Assembly (NCBI GenBank): GCA_017614625.1
Contig: JAGABK010000101.1
Coordinates: forward strand, 1 to 17,912
DNA length: 17,912 nt
Direction of reading: 5' to 3'
From: Spirochaetales bacterium
Lineage (GTDB): Bacteria > Spirochaetota > Spirochaetia > Sphaerochaetales > Sphaerochaetaceae
Shown: positions 1 to 6,388 of the stretch, in pieces
How the letters are laid out: each line of letters starts with the position of its first letter
Numbering within the stretch: position 1 is the stretch's first letter
Program-made: the position numbers and the translations under genes
Notes under the pieces: generated by a model
Told to the model about the DNA's origin: nothing
Databases searched by the model: none
What the model saw: only the letters and a program-made list of their open reading frames with translations

Positions 1-601
1 AGTAGGAGACCTCTCCGCTCTGCGGGACGGGCTTTGCCTTTCCTTCCACTATCTCCGAAAGAAGACCGGGAACGAACTCCGCGGCCCGCTGTGCGATCAT
101 CTCGCCCAAACTCTGCGTGGTCTCCGTTCCCGCAAGCGGGATGACCGTCTTGCCCCAGATATCGCCCTCGTCCATTCCGAGGCACAGCGACTGGAAGGAG
201 ATGGTGGCCTGCTCGAGACCGTTCATGATGGTGTACTGGACGGGCGAAGGTCCGCGGAAGACCGGGAGGTCAGAAGGGTGCACGTTGAACTTCCCGTTGG
301 GAAAAAGATCCAGGAAACGGGGTCCGAAGATCCTTCCGAAGGCGAAGGATACAAGCGTATCGGCGCCGAGCGCTCTGACGGCCGCTCGTGCTTCGGTGCG
401 GATGCTGTCGAACTGCAGGACGGGCAGGCCAAGCTCCAGGGCGGCGGCCTTCACAGGGGAAGGCACGAGCTTCGAGGAACGGCCCGAGCTCTTGTCGCAT
501 GAGGTGAGGACCCCGACGACCTCGAAACGGGCTGCGAGGGCCTTCAGAAGCGGAACCGAGATTTCAGGTGTGCCTGCAAAAAGAATCCTGGGCTGTGTCA
601 A
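1..601 (-). CDS. fmt: Methionyl-tRNA formyltransferase, 3' end cut off by the window
   Basis: Fmt transfers a formyl group from 10-formyl-tetrahydrofolate to Met-tRNA(fMet), making the initiator for bacterial translation in the cytoplasm. The first 200 residues are visible; the family is usually about 310-320, so the C-terminal tRNA-binding domain lies outside the window. Residues seen: GTPEIS near residue 10, SKLVPSPVK at 43-51, FNVHPSDLP at 105-113, and GMDEGDI at 142-148. Asn106, His108 and Asp144 fall at the same numbers as the catalytic residues of E. coli Fmt. The start is TTG at 601, read from the reverse complement, with an AAGAGG-type ribosome site about 6 bases upstream inside def. 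Its TTGA overlaps the def stop by 4 bases, implying translational coupling. The def-fmt pairing is common in bacteria. Identity is near certain; only the far end is unknown. Confidence 0.96.
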   Translation of the reverse strand, partial: MTQPRILFAGTPEISVPLLKALAARFEVVGVLTSCDKSSGRSSKLVPSPVKAAALELGLPVLQFDSIRTEARAAVRALGADTLVSFAFGRIFGPRFLDLFPNGKFNVHPSDLPVFRGPSPVQYTIMNGLEQATISFQSLCLGMDEGDIWGKTVIPLAGTETTQSLGEMIAQRAAEFVPGLLSEIVEGKAKPVPQSGEVSY

Positions 602-1101
602 TTATGCCTCTTGCCTTTCTTGTTTCTCTTCTCGTATTCCTTCACGACCCTGGCCTTCTCCTCCTCGTCCAGATGGTCGATGAAGAGAACTCCGTTCAGG
701 TGGTCGTACTCATGCTGGATGACCCTGGCAAGAAGACCTGCGGCCTTGAGTGTGAAAGGAACACCGTACGCATCCTGCGCGCTGATGATGACCTTCGAAG
801 GGCGCTCCACCTCGTGGTACACGCCGGGGATGCTCAGGCATCCTTCCTCGTAGGGTTCGGTCTCCACGGATGTGCCGGTAATCTCAGGATTGATGAACTC
901 CTTCTTGATTCCGTCCGGAAGGGAGACGATGAAGAACCTCTGGTCGACTCCGACCTGAGGAGCTGCGAGACCGAGACCCTCGGCCTCTTCAAGTGTTTCG
1001 AACATTGCATCCAGGAGGATGCGGAAAGCCTCATCAAATTCGGTCACTTCCGTGCATTTGCCGCGGAGGACCTCATCACCGATTTTCACTATATCTAGCA
1101 T
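598..1101 (-). CDS. def: Peptide deformylase
   Basis: Removes the formyl group from the N-terminal methionine of nascent proteins, undoing what fmt adds. The 167 residues match the usual length. All three metal-site motifs are present: GLGLAAPQ at 42-49, EGCLS at 86-90 with metal ligand Cys88, and HEYDH at 130-134 with His130, catalytic Glu131 and His134. The C-terminus is short and basic. The gene begins 43 bases after the priA stop and overlaps fmt by 4 bases, so it leads a two-gene unit. No Shine-Dalgarno is visible before the ATG at 1101. Instead a -10-like TATATT ends 6 bases upstream, which suggests a leaderless transcript; read-through from priA is also possible. Confidence 0.97.
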   Translation of the reverse strand: MLDIVKIGDEVLRGKCTEVTEFDEAFRILLDAMFETLEEAEGLGLAAPQVGVDQRFFIVSLPDGIKKEFINPEITGTSVETEPYEEGCLSIPGVYHEVERPSKVIISAQDAYGVPFTLKAAGLLARVIQHEYDHLNGVLFIDHLDEEEKARVVKEYEKRNKKGKRHN

Positions 1102-1144
1102 GAGTCAAATATATACCAACTGACGGAAATAATTCAATGATTCG
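1102..1144 (-). promoter_or_regulatory. Candidate def-fmt promoter, apparently leaderless
   Basis: The gap between priA and def is AT-rich. On the minus strand TTGAAT (1132-1137, 4 of 6 to the -35 consensus) is followed after 18 bases by TATATT (1108-1113, 5 of 6 to TATAAT). Only 6 bases separate the -10 from the def ATG, so transcription would begin at or next to the A of the start codon. No purine-rich ribosome site is present in the gap. This is inferred from sequence only. Confidence 0.5.
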
Positions 1145-3103
1145 TCAGAGCAGGTCCACCGGGTCCACATCGATGTCCATAGACACGTTGTAGGGAAGCT
1201 TCACCTCCCCTATGACCCGATTCAGCCCGCTGAGCATGGACGCGGGTTTCTGCGACCTCAGGAGTATCTGGAACCTGTAGCTGGCCCGGATCTTCTCGAT
1301 GGGGCATTCGGCCGCCCCGTAGACGTAGGTGTCCTTCAGACCGCCCCTCAGAAGCGATGCCAAATCGTCGGCGGCCTTCCTTGCAGCGGCGGCGTTAGTC
1401 GAGCGGACGACTATGTTGACCATCCTGGAGAACGGCGGGAACGAGGTGTCCTTCCTGACTCCCAGCTCCATGTCGAAGAAGCCCTCCACATCGCCGTTGA
1501 CTGCATAGGAGATGGCGGGATTGTCCTTCATGCGGGTCTGGACCACGACCTCTCCTGCCGAATCCGAGCGCCCCGAGCGTCCCGAGACCTGGACTATCAG
1601 GTCGAAGGTCCTCTCCTCGGCCCTGAAATCCGGGATCATCAGCCCGCTGTCGGCCATGACGATGCCCACCAGACGGACGTTCGGGAAGTTGAGGCCCTTG
1701 GCCACCATCTGCGTTCCCAGGAGGATGTTTATCTTCCCCTCGCGGAAATCGTCGAGCGTGCGCTGGATGTTGCTCCTGTCGGATGAGACCGTGTCCGTGT
1801 CAAGGCGCGCCGTGCGGTACAGCGGGAAGAGCCTCTGAAGCTCCTGCTCCACCTGCTCGGTCCCGAAGCCGGAGTACATGACGTCCATGGAACCGCACTG
1901 CGGACAGGACGAGACCGGCCTCTGCGAATGGCCGCAGTAATGGCACTGGAGCAGGTTCCTGCGCCTGTGGTACGTCATGGTCACGTCGCAGTGGGGGCAC
2001 TTGAGCTCGTAGCCGCAGCTGCGGCAGTGGAAGTAGTAGCTGTAGCCGCGCCTGTTCAGGAAGAGGATGACCTGCTTCCCGTCTGCCAGGGTCCTGTGCA
2101 TCTTCTCCTGGAGAAGCGGTCCGAAGATGCCGTTCTCCCGTGTCATGTCGGAGACGACGACCTTGGGCATGCTTCCGCCGCCGACCCGCCTGGTGAGGTT
2201 TATCCTGACCATCTTCGAGGGATCCTGCATCAGGTGCCAGGCCTCCAGGCTCGGCGTGGCGCTTCCCATCAGCAGCTTTCCGCCGCAGTCGGAGATGCGC
2301 TTCTGGGCCACCTGCCTTGCATGGTAGCGCGGGGCGTTGCCGCTCTTGTAGGAGTTCTCGTGCTCCTCGTCAATGATGATCATCTTCAGGTTTGAGAACG
2401 GGGCGAAGACAGCGCTTCTGGCGCCGATGACAAGGCCCACCTCGCTGCGCTTTATCTTCCTCCACTGGGCAATGCGCTGGGAGTCGGTCAGTCCGGAATG
2501 GAGGACGGCGACATTGTTCTTGAACCGCTTGAGGACCTGCAGTGCCAGCTGGTGCGTGAGCGTTATCTCGGGCACCAGGTAGATGACCTGGCCGCCGCGG
2601 GAGATAACCTCCTCTGCGCAGCGCAGAAAGACCTCGGTCTTTCCGGAGCCGGTGACTCCGAAGAGATAGAACATGGAGCTGTCCGAGTCCATGACCGTGC
2701 GCACGGCATTCTCCTGCTCGCCCGAAAGGACCACGTCAGGACGGGGTATGGCGTTGTCCGCATCGAGGGCTCCGTAGACGACGTCGCGCCGGCCTCCGGG
2801 TATCATCGTGTCCAGGATCTCGCCGCGGCTGGAGAAGTAGAATTTCTCCATCCACAGGGCAAGCTCGTAATCCTTCCTGTCGAACAGAGGCTCCTTGTCA
2901 ATGGCCCGGATTATGGGTTTTATCTCGAAATCTCCGGAAGGTGCAGAATCCAGGACATCGATCACATAGGCTTGGATCTTCCGGTTGCCGAACGGAACCA
3001 TGACCCTCATGCCGGGAAGAAGGTCGACTGAATCGGTCTCGAAGCTGTAGGTGAACTCCGTTCTCAGAGGCACGGGAACCACAACCGAGGCGTACTTCGT
3101 CAT
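1145..3103 (-). CDS. priA: Primosomal replication restart helicase PriA
   Basis: PriA recognises stalled forks and D-loops, unwinds DNA 3' to 5', and reloads the replisome. In order: an N-terminal 3'-end-binding domain (residues 1-105), Walker A GVTGSGKT (149-156), DEEH Walker B (245-248), GSATPS (280-285), a zinc module with eight cysteines (360, 363, 369, 372, 387, 390, 400, 403), and helicase motif VI QVSGRSGR (505-512). At 652 residues it is about 80 shorter than E. coli PriA. Walker A comes about 75 residues earlier, right after a short linker, so the winged-helix domain seems absent. The ATG at 3103 has GGAGG six bases upstream and overlaps the preceding glycosylase stop by 4 bases (ATGA). 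It is the last gene of the cdaA operon. Identity is firm; the domain loss is inferred from spacing. Confidence 0.97.
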   Translation of the reverse strand: MTKYASVVVPVPLRTEFTYSFETDSVDLLPGMRVMVPFGNRKIQAYVIDVLDSAPSGDFEIKPIIRAIDKEPLFDRKDYELALWMEKFYFSSRGEILDTMIPGGRRDVVYGALDADNAIPRPDVVLSGEQENAVRTVMDSDSSMFYLFGVTGSGKTEVFLRCAEEVISRGGQVIYLVPEITLTHQLALQVLKRFKNNVAVLHSGLTDSQRIAQWRKIKRSEVGLVIGARSAVFAPFSNLKMIIIDEEHENSYKSGNAPRYHARQVAQKRISDCGGKLLMGSATPSLEAWHLMQDPSKMVRINLTRRVGGGSMPKVVVSDMTRENGIFGPLLQEKMHRTLADGKQVILFLNRRGYSYYFHCRSCGYELKCPHCDVTMTYHRRRNLLQCHYCGHSQRPVSSCPQCGSMDVMYSGFGTEQVEQELQRLFPLYRTARLDTDTVSSDRSNIQRTLDDFREGKINILLGTQMVAKGLNFPNVRLVGIVMADSGLMIPDFRAEERTFDLIVQVSGRSGRSDSAGEVVVQTRMKDNPAISYAVNGDVEGFFDMELGVRKDTSFPPFSRMVNIVVRSTNAAAARKAADDLASLLRGGLKDTYVYGAAECPIEKIRASYRFQILLRSQKPASMLSGLNRVIGEVKLPYNVSMDIDVDPVDLL

Positions 3104-3906
3104 GCCTTTCCTCCGCCTGTCTCAAGGCCAAGGTACCTGGCCAGTTTCTTCAGGTCGTCCCATACGGGGCGCTTGAGAGCCGGGTCGCGCAGGACTGCAG
3201 CCGGATGGTACGTGCATATCATCGGGATGCTATCGTAGAAGAAGAACTTTCCGTGCAGGGCGTTCATCGAGGCCTCGGGCTGGCCTGTCATCAACGTCGA
3301 GGCGGGCTTGCCAAGGCAGAGGATCGCCGACGGGCGGATCAGGGCCACCTGCTGCTTCAGGAAGGCGAAGCAGGCCTCCTTCTCCTCCGGGTACGGGTCG
3401 CGGTTCTGAGGCGGCCTGCACTTGACGGTGTTGGTAATGTATACGTTCTTGTCACGGCTGAGGGTTATGGCCGCGAGCCATCTGTCCAGATACTGTCCGG
3501 CCTTGCCGACGAACGGCAGGCCCTGGATGTCCTCGTTCTCCCCCGGGCCCTCGCCTATGACCATGACAAGCGGCCTGTCGGAACAGCCGGTGCCGAAGAC
3601 CACGTTCTTCCTGGTCCTGCACAGACAGCACCTCGTGCAGCCGGATGCGTCTGCCGACAGTGCGGACATGGACATGTGGAGCCTCTCGTCGTCCTTCCCG
3701 ACGGGCTTGTCCTCAGGTTTCTCCTCCGGCTTCTCGTCGGGAACGATCTTCTGTGCGGCGGAAGAGAAATCGCGGTGATTGCGCTTCTTCTCCCCGAAGT
3801 CCTGCCTCAGGACATCCAGAAAGTCCTCCATGAGCATGTCGGTCCTGTCCAGGGCCTTCTCGAGGGCTTCGCGTTTCTGGTCGACGGTCATCTCACTTCT
3901 TTCCAT
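3100..3906 (-). CDS. Family 4 (iron-sulfur) uracil-DNA glycosylase
   Basis: Excises uracil from DNA at the first step of base excision repair. The core runs from about residue 85 to 265. The active-site motif is GEGPGENED at 118-126, followed by PFVGKAG at 131-137 and HPAAVLR at 234-240. Likely 4Fe-4S ligands are Cys90, Cys93, Cys163 and Cys179; the 16-residue spacing of the last pair fits the family. An N-terminal extension of about 85 residues includes a charged helix and a low-complexity EKPEEKPEDKP linker at 58-68, longer than the compact thermophile enzymes. The chosen ATG at 3906 has GAGG six bases before it. A second ATG at 3891, just after the truA stop, would remove five residues. 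The gene overlaps truA by 14 bases and priA by 4. Linkage to priA puts uracil repair with replication restart. Confidence 0.9.
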   Translation of the reverse strand: MERSEMTVDQKREALEKALDRTDMLMEDFLDVLRQDFGEKKRNHRDFSSAAQKIVPDEKPEEKPEDKPVGKDDERLHMSMSALSADASGCTRCCLCRTRKNVVFGTGCSDRPLVMVIGEGPGENEDIQGLPFVGKAGQYLDRWLAAITLSRDKNVYITNTVKCRPPQNRDPYPEEKEACFAFLKQQVALIRPSAILCLGKPASTLMTGQPEASMNALHGKFFFYDSIPMICTYHPAAVLRDPALKRPVWDDLKKLARYLGLETGGGKA

Positions 3907-4744
3907 ACTCGTCCTCGAACCACTGGTATTCGACCGGATCGTAGCTCACGCGCCAGAGGTAAAGCCCCGAAGGAGAGGCGGTCTTCCCCGCCCGGCTCCT
4001 GTCTCTGGCCTGAAGTGCGGATGCGAACTCGCTTTCGTCCTTTCCTGCAAGGCCCATCTCCAGCATGGTCCCCACCAGGGAGCGCACCATGTGGTACAGA
4101 AAGGCGTTGCCGCAGATCCTGTAGGCCAGGACCTTCTCCCCGTAGACGGACTGCGTCCAGGAGAACTCCGATTCGTAGATGTCCCGCACCTTGCTGGGGC
4201 AGATGTCCCTGGCCGAGGCGAAGGTGGTGAAATCATGCGTGCCCACGACCTGGCGGGCGTATGAGTTGAGAAGGTCGATGTCCGGGAACTCCTTTATATG
4301 GGCCACAAGACCTTCCGTGAAACTGTCGTGTATGTCGCCGCTTCTGGTGAAGTAGCGGTATTCCCTGGCCATGGCGCTGTAGCGGGCATGGAAGGAAGGC
4401 TTCACGTCCCAGCTGCGCCTGATGCGCACCGTCATGGGAAGATGGGAGTTCAGTCCGTAGTGGAAGGCCGTCGCAGGGATGTCGCAGGAGTCGAACTCCG
4501 CATGGGCGACCTGTCCGTAGGCGTGAACTCCGCTGTCCGTCCTGCCGCTTCCGACTATCTCGACGTTGCGGTCCCCTATGAGCTTCTCCACCGCCTCCTT
4601 GAGCGTGTCCTGCACGGACAGGGCGTTGTTCTGGCTCTGCCAGCCGTTGAACGCACGCCCGTCGTAGCTCAGCTCAAGGGCCACGCGGCGGCGGTTCTCC
4701 GGAGCGGAGAACTCGTCCGGTCTCTTCCAGTCGGAGCGCGCCAT
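3893..4744 (-). CDS. truA: tRNA pseudouridine(38-40) synthase TruA
   Basis: Converts uridines 38-40 in the anticodon stem of many tRNAs to pseudouridine. The protein has 283 residues with the start used here. LSYDGRAFNGWQ lies at 25-36 and GSGRTDSGVHA at 65-75, with catalytic Asp70; GNAFLYHMVRS near the C-terminus is also typical. I start at the ATG at 4744 because GGAGG lies six bases upstream and the codon begins one base after the acpS stop. An in-frame TTG at 4762 would add six residues but lies upstream of that ribosome site and inside acpS. It overlaps the downstream glycosylase gene by 14 bases. Codon use and tight spacing match the operon. Confidence 0.95.
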   Translation of the reverse strand: MARSDWKRPDEFSAPENRRRVALELSYDGRAFNGWQSQNNALSVQDTLKEAVEKLIGDRNVEIVGSGRTDSGVHAYGQVAHAEFDSCDIPATAFHYGLNSHLPMTVRIRRSWDVKPSFHARYSAMAREYRYFTRSGDIHDSFTEGLVAHIKEFPDIDLLNSYARQVVGTHDFTTFASARDICPSKVRDIYESEFSWTQSVYGEKVLAYRICGNAFLYHMVRSLVGTMLEMGLAGKDESEFASALQARDRSRAGKTASPSGLYLWRVSYDPVEYQWFEDEYGKK

Positions 4745-4745
4745 G

Positions 4746-5123
4746 TCAGTCCTCCGATTCAAGGACGACCATTGCTATGGCCAGAGGTTTCTCGTGTGTT
4801 ATCGAAAGATGTACGGCAGCCTTCGGGGCGTTGTCCAGGGTCTTTCCGCAGAGCACCACGCAGGGTCTTCCGTCCTCTTCCCTGGCCGTGAGGATCTCGT
4901 TGGGAACCACGATGTCGCAGAATCCCGTGCCGCGTGCCTTGGCGTATGCCTCCTTGACGGCGAAACGCGAGGCAAGGAACTGGGCCTTTATGTCGGGATG
5001 GGCGGTCTCGAGGTCCTTGTACTCCTCAAGCTCCGTTTCGTTGAAAATCTTCTCGAGAGTCCGTCCGGAAAGCTTTCCGGCGCGTTCGATTGAAACCGCA
5101 TCGACTCCGATACCGAGGATCAC
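4746..5123 (-). CDS. acpS: Holo-[acyl-carrier-protein] synthase AcpS
   Basis: Transfers the 4'-phosphopantetheine arm from coenzyme A to apo-ACP, activating fatty-acid synthesis. The 125 residues are the normal size. GIGVDAVSIER at 4-14 holds the magnesium-binding Asp8, SRFAVKEAYAK near 52-62 holds the conserved glutamate, and LSITHE near 106-111 is the C-terminal signature. The start is GTG at 5123, whose GTGA overlaps the ybbR stop by 4 bases, with AGGGAG about seven bases upstream. It stops one base before truA. The pairing with cdaA and ybbR recalls the spirochaete order I remember from Borrelia. Confidence 0.95.
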   Translation of the reverse strand: MILGIGVDAVSIERAGKLSGRTLEKIFNETELEEYKDLETAHPDIKAQFLASRFAVKEAYAKARGTGFCDIVVPNEILTAREEDGRPCVVLCGKTLDNAPKAAVHLSITHEKPLAIAMVVLESED

Positions 5124-5530
5124 TGGGCGGCTCCCTGGGCGGAGAAGTAGACCTTCATCTGCGAAGGCTGGGTGTAGATGGAGATTGCCGAGAGGTCGAC
5201 GTAGTCGCCGAGGCTTCCGGTGTCGATCTTTATGTCTGCGAAGTTGACGCCTTCCCTGTTCACGTGCGAGAAGTCGACGCTCAGGGTGATCTTCGAGGCA
5301 TCGATCAGGTAGATCTGGTCCTCGGTGCCCTGGAGCACCAGGTCGATCTCGGTCGGGATTGTGCTGTCGGCCTTGTATGAGGCGGGAAGCTTTACCTCGA
5401 CGGGAAGGGTCACGGTCCTTGTGGTCTGGATGGAGAAGACAAGGACGAAGTAGATGAACACGGCAAGCAGGAAGCAGAGCACCTTGACCTGCCAGTTGTA
5501 GAGCATCTTGGAGAAAAGCTTACTGCGCAT
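5120..5530 (-). CDS. Short YbbR-domain protein, probable CdaA partner (CdaR-like)
   Basis: CdaR proteins are membrane-anchored, with extracytoplasmic YbbR domains, and modulate the diadenylate cyclase CdaA. This 136-residue protein has one membrane segment (about 15-34), then roughly 95 residues outside the membrane that fit a single YbbR repeat: VTLPVEVKLP near 40-49, IDLVLQGTE near 62-70, and a closing beta segment. Bacillus CdaR has four repeats and is over three times as long. The ATG at 5530 has GGAGG four bases before it and overlaps the cdaA end by 11 bases, suggesting coupled translation. No glmM follows, unlike Firmicutes. Family assignment rests on neighbour and topology as much as on sequence. 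Confidence 0.82.
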   Translation of the reverse strand: MRSKLFSKMLYNWQVKVLCFLLAVFIYFVLVFSIQTTRTVTLPVEVKLPASYKADSTIPTEIDLVLQGTEDQIYLIDASKITLSVDFSHVNREGVNFADIKIDTGSLGDYVDLSAISIYTQPSQMKVYFSAQGAAQ

Positions 5531-6323
5531 CGCTCCTCCCTTCCTCGGATGAGGTCTGCTGGACGTCGAGATAGTTGAACAGCGAGAGCAGCATGCTCTT
5601 TATCTCGTCGTGCGAGAGGTCGTAGTAGAGGTTGCCGTTGCAGGCAAGCGAGATGGCGCCGGTCTCCTCGGAGACGACGATGATGGCCGCATCCGATTCC
5701 TCGGCCATTCCGAGGGCGGCTCTGTGTCTGGTTCCGAACGAGGCGCGGATGTCGGTCTGTCCCGAAAGCGGGAGGTAGCATCCGGCGGCGATTATCTTGG
5801 AACCCTGGATTATCATGGCTCCGTCATGCAGCGGCGTGTCGTGGTCGAAGACCGTGACGATCAGGGCGCTGGAGATGTCGGCGTTCATCTTCGTTCCGCT
5901 GTCGATGATGTTCTTCAGGGCCAGCTTCCTGGGGAAGACGATCAGGGCGCCGCGCTTGGACTGGACCAGGCGCTGGCAGGCGTTGAGAATCGTCTCGATC
6001 TGGTCGGACGACGTGTTCGCTCCGCCGATCCTGAACAGCCTGTTCCTTCTGCTCACGCCGGGGGTGAACGTTCTCCTGAGCTCCGGCTGGTACAGCACGA
6101 AGAGGAAGACGGCCGCAGGTCCCGCGGCGATCCTGAGGACATCGGAGAGGACCTTGAGTCCGGCGAGCCTGCAGATCACGTAGAGGAACGCGTAGATCAG
6201 GATCGACCTGATCAGCTGGGTCGCCCTGTTCTGGGCCAGTGCGATGTAGAAGTTGTAGAAAACGACCGTGAGCAAGGCGATCTGTATGACTGCCCTGATC
6301 CAGTCAGCTGTGGAAACAGGCAT
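5520..6323 (-). CDS. cdaA: Membrane diadenylate cyclase CdaA
   Basis: Makes cyclic di-AMP from two ATP, a second messenger tied to potassium, osmotic and cell-wall control. The 267 residues begin with about three membrane helices (roughly 9-29, 35-55, 65-80), then the DAC (DisA_N) domain from about 90 to 245. The catalytic DGA is at 167-169 in LHDGAMII, and RHR at 199-201 in FGTRHRAALG. VSEETGAIS at 217-225 is also conserved. An acidic tail follows. The ATG at 6323 has AAAGGAG five bases upstream, a near-perfect site. It leads the operon cdaA-ybbR-acpS-truA-udg-priA, whose members overlap or nearly touch. The 65-base gap upstream could hold a promoter. Confidence 0.95.
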   Translation of the reverse strand: MPVSTADWIRAVIQIALLTVVFYNFYIALAQNRATQLIRSILIYAFLYVICRLAGLKVLSDVLRIAAGPAAVFLFVLYQPELRRTFTPGVSRRNRLFRIGGANTSSDQIETILNACQRLVQSKRGALIVFPRKLALKNIIDSGTKMNADISSALIVTVFDHDTPLHDGAMIIQGSKIIAAGCYLPLSGQTDIRASFGTRHRAALGMAEESDAAIIVVSEETGAISLACNGNLYYDLSHDEIKSMLLSLFNYLDVQQTSSEEGRSDAQ

Positions 6324-6388
6324 CGGAACTCCTTTCCGGCGATGCGCGGGCGCAGGACCGGATTACGGAAATCATATATCAATCTTCG
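6324..6388 (-). promoter_or_regulatory. Gap before cdaA; weak promoter candidate
   Basis: This 65-base gap separates the pepT-M16C unit from the cdaA operon. The half nearest the peptidase stop is AT-rich. TATGAT on the minus strand (6371-6376, 5 of 6 to TATAAT) could be a -10, giving a leader of about 40 bases, but no good -35 lies at the right distance. No hairpin terminator is evident, so read-through from the upstream operon is possible. Confidence 0.3.

Noticed and set aside
3205..4230. Long plus-strand open frame (341 residues) across udg and truA
   Set aside because: It mirrors two well-supported minus-strand genes, has biased composition, and has no recognisable motifs or start signals.
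4745..4762. TTG start for truA 18 bases upstream
   Set aside because: The GGAGG site lies between it and the ATG at 4744, and it would begin inside acpS.
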